Origin: Palsa-189 sp963803735
GTDB taxonomy: Bacteria; Acidobacteriota; Terriglobia; Acidiferrales; UBA7541
NCBI GenBank assembly: GCA_963803735.1
Contig: CAWDNV010000019.1
Coordinates: forward strand, 429,912-493,911
DNA: 64,000 bases
Reading direction: 5' to 3'
Each line of letters opens with the position of its first letter. Position 1 is the first letter of the stretch. The notes beneath the pieces were generated by a model, which was not told the origin of the DNA, made no database searches, and worked only from the letters and a program-made list of their open reading frames with translations. The position numbers and the translations under genes were made by a program. Below are positions 18,206 through 25,625 of the stretch, piece by piece.

Positions 18206-18823
18206 ATGTCGATTCGCACTGCCTGTAAGCGATTGGTTCCAACCCGCTATCACGAACAGCTTAAGCACTTATTGAATCTAGACGGAGTGCACTGGTGCCG
18301 AGTAGTTATGAACGGCCAGATTGCTGAGTTCATCCGGTCTCTTGACTACACGCGCATGGACGTGCTCGAAATCAGTGGCAGAAAGTTCAGTGATTTTGGT
18401 TTCTGCTCCTATCGAGCCGCAGCATACCCTGAATACGATGTGTGTTCAGGTCCACTCGCGCAAGAGGCATTCGACCTTGTAATTGCAGAGCAGGTTCTCG
18501 AACACGTCGTTCGTCCAGATCGGGCGGTTGGAAGTGTTTATCAAATGCTTCGCCCCGGTGGACTCTTTATCGTTGATACGCCCTTTTTATTGAAAATCCA
18601 TTGTTATCCGCTGGACCTTTACCGCTGGACCGAAGATGGCATGCGTACATTGCTTGAAAGCGCTGGCTTCCATAGTGTTCAGAGTGGGTCCTGGGGAAAT
18701 CGGCGCTGTCTCTTCAAGGATATGTCAGCCGGCCTAAAGTGGACTCGTTACAATCCACTATTTCATAGTCTGAAGAACGAGCCGCAATTCCCGATTGTTG
18801 TTTGGGCGTTTGCCCGTAAGTAG
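18206..18823 (+). CDS. SAM-dependent methyltransferase (type 11-like)
   Basis: A 205-residue class I methyltransferase. The SAM site is atypical: motif I reads VLEISGRKFSDFG in place of a glycine-rich DxGxGxG. Later motifs are clear (FDLVIAEQVLEHV, RPGGLFIVDTPF, LLESAGFHSV). It belongs to the short methyltransferases common in polysaccharide clusters. Placement right after the Wzm/Wzt exporter suggests a sugar substrate, perhaps the glycan end. It is preceded by a 167-base gap with no gene. Confidence 0.8.
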   Translation: MSIRTACKRLVPTRYHEQLKHLLNLDGVHWCRVVMNGQIAEFIRSLDYTRMDVLEISGRKFSDFGFCSYRAAAYPEYDVCSGPLAQEAFDLVIAEQVLEHVVRPDRAVGSVYQMLRPGGLFIVDTPFLLKIHCYPLDLYRWTEDGMRTLLESAGFHSVQSGSWGNRRCLFKDMSAGLKWTRYNPLFHSLKNEPQFPIVVWAFARK

Positions 18824-18849
18824 GTCCTCTCGCACTTTAGGAAATCATC

Positions 18850-19602
18850 ATGGACGAAAGTCAAACTTACGATTCCGGCTTTTTCGAAACGCAGAAGGTC
18901 GGTTCGCTGCAATCGGCGGAGGTGGTCGTTCCTATAGTGACTCAACTGGTCCGGCCTAAGGCGGTTGTAGATGTGGGATGCGGATGCGGGACGTGGCTAT
19001 CCGTATTCAAGCATGAGGGAGCCGACCGAATTCTTGGCATTGATGGCGATTATGTTGATGCCTCATCCCTACTAATCCCAAGCGATTGCTTTCGAGCCGT
19101 TGACTTAAGTCATCCGATCACTCTCGATGAAAAGTTTGACCTTGCAGTTTGCCTTGAAGTTGCGGAGCACCTTCCAAACGCGTGCGCTCAGCCGCTTATT
19201 GGTTTCCTGTGCAACCTCGCACCAGTTGTGTTGTTTTCGGCAGCCCTACCCACGCAAGATGGAACGCATCACGTAAACGAACAATGGCCCGAATACTGGT
19301 CGGCTCTGTTCGGACGTCATGGTTATGTGAGGATTGACGCCGTGCGCAAGCTGATATGGAAGGACCGTCGAGTGGACTGGTGGTACCGGCAGAATATTTT
19401 TCTATACGTCCGTGAGGACTCCATTGCTTCATATTCAGGCCTTACCGAAGCCATATCCGAGACCGATGACCTAGTTCTAATCCACAGGAAAATCTTCGAA
19501 AATCACGTCTGGCTGCCGGAAGTAATTAAGCGCCTTCCCGCGAGGATTCTCGAGGCTTTTATGAGAAGAATTCGTTGGACCAATGGAAGGACCTCTCTTT
19601 GA
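18850..19602 (+). CDS. SAM-dependent methyltransferase
   Basis: A 250-residue class I methyltransferase. Motif I is intact (VVDVGCGCGTWL), with an acidic loop (GIDGDYVD) and the conserved LAVCLEVAEHLP motif. The C-terminal part (WWYRQNIFLYV) resembles methyltransferases of glycan clusters. It begins 26 bases after the previous methyltransferase and its end overlaps the start of the GT2 gene, so all are likely cotranscribed. The substrate is unknown; a sugar hydroxyl or carboxyl of the exported polymer is inferred. Confidence 0.85.
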   Translation: MDESQTYDSGFFETQKVGSLQSAEVVVPIVTQLVRPKAVVDVGCGCGTWLSVFKHEGADRILGIDGDYVDASSLLIPSDCFRAVDLSHPITLDEKFDLAVCLEVAEHLPNACAQPLIGFLCNLAPVVLFSAALPTQDGTHHVNEQWPEYWSALFGRHGYVRIDAVRKLIWKDRRVDWWYRQNIFLYVREDSIASYSGLTEAISETDDLVLIHRKIFENHVWLPEVIKRLPARILEAFMRRIRWTNGRTSL

Positions 19603-20618
19603 TTAGTGTCATCATCTGCACTTATAACCGCGCTGCGAGCCTCGTGAAAACGCTCGAAAGTCTGAGAGAGATGACCGTTCCATCAGACCTGAAGTGGGAA
19701 CTAATCGTGGTGGACAACAAATCCACAGACAATACTCACCAGGTTATCGGGGAATTCGCCCGGACCTCGGGTTTGAACGTCCGATATTTGTTCGAGCCGG
19801 AGCAGGGATCTTCTCGTGCCCGGAATACTGGTATCGCCAATAGCACGGGTGAAATAATTGCCTTTACGGACGACGACGTCAGAGTTTCGCGCGAGTGGCT
19901 ACGAGAGATCGTAGGCACGTTCGCTGAGTTTGATTGCATGGGCGTCGGGGGAAAGAGCATCCCCGTTTGGAACGGGCTCACGAGGCCAGATTGGCTTATC
20001 ACTTCTGGTTCTTATCGTTTGAGTGCTGGACCAATCCTGCATTTCGACCTGGGAGAAGAAGCGAAGGAACTGTACGTGGCACCATGGGGTCTCAATATGG
20101 CGTTTCGGAGAACAGCTTTTGAAAAATATGGGCTGCTTCGAACTGATCTCGGTACCTCAGGCCCCCGACGTCGCATAGCAGGTGGAGACACTGAGTTTGG
20201 GAATAGGTTGATTCGAGGTGGCGAGGCGCTTGTTTATTCGCCGAAGGCTGTTGTTTTGCACCCCGTGGTGCCGCAGAGAATTACAAAGAACTACTATCTT
20301 GACTATTACTTTTGCATAGGCAGGACAAATATTCGAACGAATTCTTGGCCATCGGAGACTGTGTTGTATTTCGGGATTCCACGGTACCTCTTTCGCGATC
20401 TGGCGGACAATGTCGCACGATGGCTAATGGCTTTTAATGGGGGAAAGAAATTTTACTTCAAAGCGCAAACGTACTGTTCTCTGGGTCAGATGATGGAGGC
20501 CTTGAGTTACGGAGGAAGAAAGCTGACGGGGCGTGACACCGACTACCGTCCGATGAGTAAACCGAAATTTGGCGAGTCTCGAGAAGTAAGAGCAGTAAGC
20601 CCAGCAAGGCACAGATGA
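19575..20618 (+). CDS. GT2 family glycosyltransferase
   Basis: A 347-residue GT-A fold transferase. It shows the GT2 nucleotide-binding start SVIICTYNRAASLVKTLESL, the VVDNKSTDNT motif and the metal-binding FTDDDV. A later WGLNMAFRR segment is typical of family members in exopolysaccharide loci. No membrane helix is seen. The start is TTG at 19575, overlapping the methyltransferase by 28 bases; a second TTG at 19599 is possible. Donor and acceptor are unknown. Confidence 0.85.
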   Translation: MDQWKDLSLISVIICTYNRAASLVKTLESLREMTVPSDLKWELIVVDNKSTDNTHQVIGEFARTSGLNVRYLFEPEQGSSRARNTGIANSTGEIIAFTDDDVRVSREWLREIVGTFAEFDCMGVGGKSIPVWNGLTRPDWLITSGSYRLSAGPILHFDLGEEAKELYVAPWGLNMAFRRTAFEKYGLLRTDLGTSGPRRRIAGGDTEFGNRLIRGGEALVYSPKAVVLHPVVPQRITKNYYLDYYFCIGRTNIRTNSWPSETVLYFGIPRYLFRDLADNVARWLMAFNGGKKFYFKAQTYCSLGQMMEALSYGGRKLTGRDTDYRPMSKPKFGESREVRAVSPARHR

Positions 20619-21586
20619 GCAAGGTTAGCATCATCATACCAGCCTACAATGCCTCCGCATTCGCCGCGGGGGCGTTGAATTCGGTACTGGCGCAGACGTG
20701 GCAGGATTTTGAGGTCATTGTGGTGGACGATGGGTCCAAGGACGACACCGCAAACGTCGTCCAGCCCTATTTGGCCGACCCCCGGATACGATACATCTTT
20801 CAGCAGAATCGCGGCCTTCCCGGTGCGAGAAATGCGGGCGCCAAGGCCAGCACCGGCGCCTACCTTGCTTTTCTCGATGCGGATGACTTTCTCGCACCAA
20901 CTGCTCTCGCGACCGTGCACCAAAGGTTCGAGGAATCAGGAGCGGCGTGGTCGATCGTGAGCCTTATCAAAGTCGACGGACAAAACAAAATCCTAAGGCG
21001 CGCGCGAGTTCCAGAAGGTTCTCTCCTATTCGCGATTTTGCAAAACGACTTTGTGACACGCAGCCCATTTTATCGTCGTGAGGATTTTTTCGCGATCGGC
21101 ATGTATGACGAAGCGATGCGCATGCGGGAGGATTGGGATATCAACATCAGGATGATCGCGGCCGGAAAGCCTTTCATCACGATTGAAGAGGCGCTATATC
21201 TCTACTCCCGCACCGAGGGAAGCATCACCACCGGGAACCGCCGAAAGGTCTATTCCTACACCGAGAAGCTAATGAGGAAACACCACAGGCGATTGGCGGA
21301 TGCCGGCGACCGCGAAGTGGCCCGGATTTACGCGGAAAATCTGTGGGATCTGGCGCGGCGCTATTTTTTCGAAATCGGGGACTACCGGGATGGGCTCCGC
21401 TGCGCTGTACAGAGTCTTAGCTACGACCTGAGTCTCAAGCGCCTGATTCATCCGCTCATTCATCACGGCGCAGCAGCTCTCGGCCGACGGCCACAACGTT
21501 TCGCAAGCGCACCATCCCTTGAAGTGGAATTGACGCACCCAGAATGTGCTAAAAAATGTGGGATTCTTGGACGCCCCGATGTCTGA
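20615..21586 (+). CDS. GT2 family glycosyltransferase
   Basis: A 323-residue GT-A glycosyltransferase starting on the ATGA overlap with the previous gene. Motifs: VSIIIPAYNASAFAAGALNSVLAQT, VVDDGSKDDT, and the DXD-type LDADDF. The C-terminal half is helical (YTEKLMRKHHRRLAD) as in WcaA-like enzymes. It probably adds one sugar to the lipid-linked repeat unit at the inner face of the membrane. The neighbouring genes support a role in the same polymer as the exporter. Confidence 0.85.
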   Translation: MSKVSIIIPAYNASAFAAGALNSVLAQTWQDFEVIVVDDGSKDDTANVVQPYLADPRIRYIFQQNRGLPGARNAGAKASTGAYLAFLDADDFLAPTALATVHQRFEESGAAWSIVSLIKVDGQNKILRRARVPEGSLLFAILQNDFVTRSPFYRREDFFAIGMYDEAMRMREDWDINIRMIAAGKPFITIEEALYLYSRTEGSITTGNRRKVYSYTEKLMRKHHRRLADAGDREVARIYAENLWDLARRYFFEIGDYRDGLRCAVQSLSYDLSLKRLIHPLIHHGAAALGRRPQRFASAPSLEVELTHPECAKKCGILGRPDV

Positions 21587-22505
21587 AACCGCGATCAGCG
21601 TCATTATCTGCACCTACAATCGCTGCAAGAGCTTACAGGAGACGCTCAATAGCCTGGCGGTGATGTCTGTGCGCCCCGGCGTCTCCTGGGAAGTTATAGT
21701 CGTGGATAATAATTGCACCGATGAGACCAAGGAGTTTGTGCAGGGATTTATTGCGAATAGCTCCCTGACGGTGCGTTACGTGGTAGAGAGACAGGGCGGG
21801 TTGTCCTACGCCCGGAACACGGGAATCAAACAGGCAAAGGGCGAGATAATCGTTTTTACCGATGACGATGTGACGGTCGATACGCACTGGATCGAACGTT
21901 TGCACTCCGCCTTTCAGCAGTTCGGTTGTTCGGCCGTCGGAGGCAAAATCATTCCCGTATGGCCTGGCCCAAAACCTCCGTGGTTTGAGGATCAAGGCCC
22001 TTTTGCTACGCCCAAGGCAATCACGGCATTTGACCTCGGCCAGGAAGTCTGTCCGGCAAGCGTCGCTCCTTATGGGGCTAACATGGCTTTCCGCCGGCGA
22101 ATCTTCGAAGAACATGGGATGTTTCGGACGGATTTGGGCCGAACCAAAGATGTCTTGATGGGCGGCGAAGATATCGAGTTGTTCCAACGCCTGGCGCGTA
22201 TCGGCGAGAAAGTGTTGTACATTCCGACCGCCATCGTATTTCATCCCGTGGCCCCCGAGAGAACGCAACGATCTTATTTTGAGAGATGGTGCTTCAATGC
22301 GGCACGGTCTCAGGTCCGGATGGTTGGATTTCCCCGGCATGTGGCGCGCTGCTTTGGACTGCCTCGCTATCTGTTTCGAAGCTTGACCACGGCTCTTCTG
22401 CGATGGATGGTCAGCATCGACTCCAAGCGTCGGTTCTACTACAAGCTCCAGGTTCTGTCGATCATAGGCACTCTCGCAGAGGCCAGGAGGTTCCGCTCCT
22501 TGTAA
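21579..22505 (+). CDS. GT2 family glycosyltransferase (duplicated)
   Basis: A 308-residue transferase starting ATG at 21579 and overlapping the previous stop by eight bases. It has SVIICTYNRCKSLQETLNSL, VVDNNCTDET and FTDDDV, and is a paralog of the 347-residue GT2 two genes upstream. From 21685 to 22487 it is almost identical to 24366-25168. The final codons (after ..LAEARR) belong to sequence joined from a beta-helix gene, so its last few residues (FRSL) differ from the other copy. The catalytic N-terminal domain is complete here, so this copy is probably functional. Confidence 0.85.
   Translation: MSETAISVIICTYNRCKSLQETLNSLAVMSVRPGVSWEVIVVDNNCTDETKEFVQGFIANSSLTVRYVVERQGGLSYARNTGIKQAKGEIIVFTDDDVTVDTHWIERLHSAFQQFGCSAVGGKIIPVWPGPKPPWFEDQGPFATPKAITAFDLGQEVCPASVAPYGANMAFRRRIFEEHGMFRTDLGRTKDVLMGGEDIELFQRLARIGEKVLYIPTAIVFHPVAPERTQRSYFERWCFNAARSQVRMVGFPRHVARCFGLPRYLFRSLTTALLRWMVSIDSKRRFYYKLQVLSIIGTLAEARRFRSL
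21685..22487 (+). repeat. 803-bp direct repeat, copy 1
   Basis: This segment matches 24366-25168 at a constant offset of 2681 bases with only scattered substitutions; the translations differ at five positions over about 262 residues. The copy covers all of the GT2 gene except its first ~35 codons and its last few. The direct orientation and high identity point to a recent segmental duplication. Confidence 0.9.
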
Positions 22506-22681
22506 ACGAGCCGTCCCAGACGTGGACCGGAGAATCGCAATTGGATAATTTCAATTTCCATTTGAGCCCTAGTAGCCCAGCCATCGGCGCGGGACTGGTC
22601 ATCACGGGGCTCGCAACGGATTATTTGGGCACGATGCGTCCCGATCCACCCAGCATTGGGGCGTATAATTATATTCATTGA
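22492..22681 (+). pseudogene. 3' fragment of a beta-helix protein gene
   Basis: About 63 codons match the C-terminus of the 715-residue beta-helix lipoprotein (27584-27773). Shared blocks are VNEPxQTWT, ESQLDNFNFHL and SSPAIGAG, ending in PPSIGAYxYxH. The rest of the gene is absent. The fragment is joined directly to the 3' end of the GT2 gene. It seems to be the leftover of a deletion within a duplicated GT2 plus beta-helix segment. Confidence 0.85.
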
Positions 22682-22756
22682 TGGCAGGAACGAACGAATC
22701 TAGCACAAGTTTCATTTCTATACGAAGCGTGGCCTTGCAAGTTCATATCCACCCTG

Positions 22757-23060
22757 CTGATGGCCGCCTCAAACGGCAAAGTGCGCAGCTTCGGAACTTT
22801 CAGGCGGACTTCACCGACTTTGGTGACGTTGGTAGGAACCCGCCCGATTATCCTGGCGCACTTCGGTGCGTTCGTAACGTTCCGTCCGGCACAAGCGGTC
22901 CGCTTCGGCATCGAGCATGGCGTTCAGTGTCTGTTCCACGCTGCTGCGAACCACCTCACAGATGCGCCTGAATCTTCCCTTCATCGAACTGGATCACCTG
23001 GCTCAGCTTCGCCACTTGTTGCGGTGCCTTCTCCCTGGTTGGGGCTCCATCGCCCCTCCT
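22757..23060 (-). pseudogene. IS256-family transposase N-terminal remnant
   Basis: On the minus strand, in three successive frames, the sequence encodes KLSQVIQFDEGKIQAHL, then EVVRSSVEQTLNAMLDAEAD and RTERYERTE, then KVGEVRLKVPKLRTLPFEAAI. These match the start of IS256-family transposases. Two frameshifts (near the HL and AGSYQR positions) and loss of everything after about residue 95 show it is dead. The catalytic DDE region is missing and no terminal repeats were found. It lies between the beta-helix fragment and a methyltransferase. Confidence 0.8.
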
Positions 23061-23262
23061 CTCGGCCCCTCCTCAGGGCTTCTGCTTTACCAACCAAACC
23101 AGCCTCTCTTCAAAAGTGCGAAAAATAGCGTACGTTATCCTTCTGCCTCATGCCTTCAGACCGTGGGTATCGAATAGATGAATGCTGAACCAATATCAGG
23201 CGGTGCTTCAGGGCGTAGTGGCGAGAAGGAAGGTCTTCCTTTAAATTGGAATCATTGATTGT

Positions 23263-24054
23263 CTACCGATGTACCAAGACAGCCTGGATCACGGAGGTAA
23301 AGAATTCTCGCGTCAGACGGGAGTGCAAGCGTCGCACTTTGCGGATGGGCACCGTCCTCATGGCTTCAATTCTGAGCGGACTTTCAGAAATTATACGCTC
23401 GAACTTGCCGATACTCATCTGATTGAGGCCACCATCGACTTCCTCAAACCGAGTCGCCCCGTCGGTCTTGTATTTGGACCGCCAAGTCATCAGCGCCCGC
23501 TCTGAGAAAATGAGATGCGCCCATGGAAACAGGGGCATGTGCCCGCCGAGCGGATGGTACCAGGGTAGTCCGAACGAGGCGATTACGCGGCCATCTGGCT
23601 TAAGTAAGCGAGCCATTTCCTTTAAGATTCTGTCGGGGTGATCGAAATGCTCGAACGAATCCAGCGAAAGAATCACATCAGCCAGTTCATCCGTTCGCCC
23701 GACGAACTCGCAATTCTTAACCCCGCTAAGGGCGAGATTCTTTCGGGCAACGGTAAGGGCTCTTTCGAGCGCTTCGACTCCAATGACACGCGCCGCCGAG
23801 CAGCGAGCCATCTCGATCGCCTCAGCGCCATAGCCGCAGCCGAAATCGATTACCGTTTTTCCACGGATCTGGGTCCAGAATTCAGGGCCAAAAAGAGAAT
23901 TGAGCTTCTCTCCGCCTGAATATCCCGGCTGCGCCTCAACATCATGCCAGTCATAACGTTTGAGGATGAGCGCCGCGAGGCGCCCTCCGATCAGGGCCAT
24001 CAGGAGGTCCTCCGGGAAAACGGGCCCAAGCCATGAGAGAAGGAATCCGGACAA
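23263..24054 (-). CDS. SAM-dependent methyltransferase
   Basis: A 263-residue class I methyltransferase with a clear motif I (VIDFGCGYGAEAIEMA), acidic loop (IGVEALERAL) and DVILSLDSFEHFDHPDRILKEM. The later LPWYHPLGGH and FPWAHLIFSERAL blocks are shared with the methyltransferase at 27815-28576, so the two are paralogs. The first ~20 residues include a hydrophobic stretch, and a later ATG (MALIGG) could be the true start. It sits alone on this strand between duplicated GT2 copies. A glycan-modifying role is inferred from the locus. Confidence 0.8.
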   Translation of the reverse strand: MSGFLLSWLGPVFPEDLLMALIGGRLAALILKRYDWHDVEAQPGYSGGEKLNSLFGPEFWTQIRGKTVIDFGCGYGAEAIEMARCSAARVIGVEALERALTVARKNLALSGVKNCEFVGRTDELADVILSLDSFEHFDHPDRILKEMARLLKPDGRVIASFGLPWYHPLGGHMPLFPWAHLIFSERALMTWRSKYKTDGATRFEEVDGGLNQMSIGKFERIISESPLRIEAMRTVPIRKVRRLHSRLTREFFTSVIQAVLVHR

Positions 24055-24365
24055 ATTAGTAGCCTGAAAGGGAAGTTATCGGTTGAAGCCCGCAATAACT
24101 CTTCCACTGTCTTTTCCTCGAGGCTCTCGCCGGAAGCCAGCCGAGACCACCCCTCCACCCTCGGATCAGCCATTCATCGAGTATAGCCCTTTGAAATCGT
24201 GGTTCGGGGAATTTTGTAAACTGTCCTTGAATGCGAACTTGTGGATCGGGCGGGGAGCGTGCGCGTGGCCGTCAAGCCGGGGCGCTCCCGTATTTCCGAA
24301 GCTTGACGTTAGAATGGAGTAGTGCGATGCCAGAAGAAAAACCGAGCGATGATGTCACGGCGTAC
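24055..24365. other. Intergenic, with a truncated leader frame
   Basis: No full gene is seen. Just before the repeat copy a short frame starts ATGCCAGAAGAAAAACC near 24327 and stops soon after entering the repeat. It may be the 5' end of another gene cut off when the GT2 segment was inserted. No insertion-sequence ends were found. Confidence 0.35.
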
Positions 24366-25168
24366 CCTGGGAGGTTATAGTCGTGGATAATAATTGCACC
24401 GATGAGACCAAGGAGTTTGTGCAGGGATTTATTGCGAATAGCTCCCTGACGGTGCGTTACGTGGTAGAGAGACAGGGCGGGTTGTCCTACGCTCGGAACA
24501 CGGGAATCAAACACGCAAAGGGCGAGATAATCGTTTTTACCGATGACGATGTGACGGTCGATACGCACTGGATCGAACGTTTGCACTCCGCCTTTCAGCA
24601 GTTCGGTTGTTCGGCCGTCGGAGGCAAAATCATTCCCGTGTGGCCTGGCCCGAAACCTCCGTGGTTCGAGGATCAAGGCCCTTTTGCTACGCCCAAGGCA
24701 ATCACGGCATTTGACCTCGGCCAGGAAGTCTGTCCGGCAAGCGTCGCTCCTTATGGCGCCAACATGGCTTTCCGCCGGCGAATCTTCGAAGAACATGGGA
24801 TGTTTCGGACGGATTTGGGCCGAACCAAAGATGTCTTGATGGGTGGCGAAGATATTGAGTTGTTCCAACGCCTGGCGAGTGTCGGCGAGAAAGTGTTGTA
24901 CATTCCGACCGCCATCGTATTTCATCCCGTGGCCCCCGAGAGAACGCAACGATCTTATTTTGAGAGATGGTGCTTCAATGCGGCACGGTCTCAGGTCCGG
25001 ATGGTTGGATTTCCCCTCCATGTGGCCCGCTGCTTTGGACTGCCTCGCTATCTATTTCGAAGCTTGACCACGGCTCTTCTGCGGTGGATCGTCAGCATCG
25101 ACTCCAAGCGTCGGTTCTACTACAAGCTCCAGGTTCTGTCGATCATAGGCACTCTCGCAGAGGCCAGG
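24366..25168 (+). repeat. 803-bp direct repeat, copy 2
   Basis: Partner of 21685-22487 (offset 2681). The copies begin together at CCTGGG and diverge after AGGCCAGG. Between them lie the beta-helix fragment, the IS256 remnant and a minus-strand methyltransferase. Recombination between the copies would delete about 2.7 kb. Confidence 0.9.
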
Positions 25169-25183
25169 CGACTGCGTGCTTAA
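24366..25183 (+). pseudogene. 5'-truncated GT2 glycosyltransferase copy
   Basis: This is the second copy of the GT2 gene at 21579-22505. It lacks the first ~35 codons, including the SVIICTYNR nucleotide-binding strand, so it should be inactive even though a frame opens at a GTG (24383) and runs to 25183. The remaining coding sequence is intact, with no internal stop, and differs from the other copy at only five residues. The natural C-terminus (..EARRLRA) is kept here and replaced in the first copy. Confidence 0.85.
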
Positions 25184-25625
25184 ATCCAGAGCCGCCTTGG
25201 GCTGCAACTGCACTGCGGCTCGCTCGGTCCCGCTCCGTTTCGCTCCCATGTGCCAAAGGCAAAGCGTGCAGAACCTCAACAGAAATTCCGGCTCGTCTGT
25301 CTCCTTTGTGTTCACTCGGCGCACTGATTAAAGGCTGCTAAAAAACGCTCTCACAAATATTGGCCAACCGGGTTCCCTGAACTGACGGTGCTGGTACAGG
25401 TATCGGTAATGCCCACAGCGATTTAGTTACTGTACCAATTTAAGCCCTCCGAGCAGGCGATTTAAATGACCCCATAGGCGCAGCATGGGTGCGTGATTGT
25501 AGAACACCCTTGGGTTAATCGAATACCTCGTGTCAACCACCACGAACCCCTTCCCGCTCCATGTAAGTATTTGATTTTACAACTATTTAATTCTGCCCTT
25601 TGCGGAAAGGCTCACAGGTGAAATA
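25184..25625. other. Intergenic upstream of beta-helix lipoprotein gene
   Basis: About 440 bases with no supported gene. The promoter of the lipoprotein gene must be here, but I found no -24/-12 or -35/-10 pair I trust. No repeats beyond the end of the GT2 copy were noticed. Confidence 0.3.
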
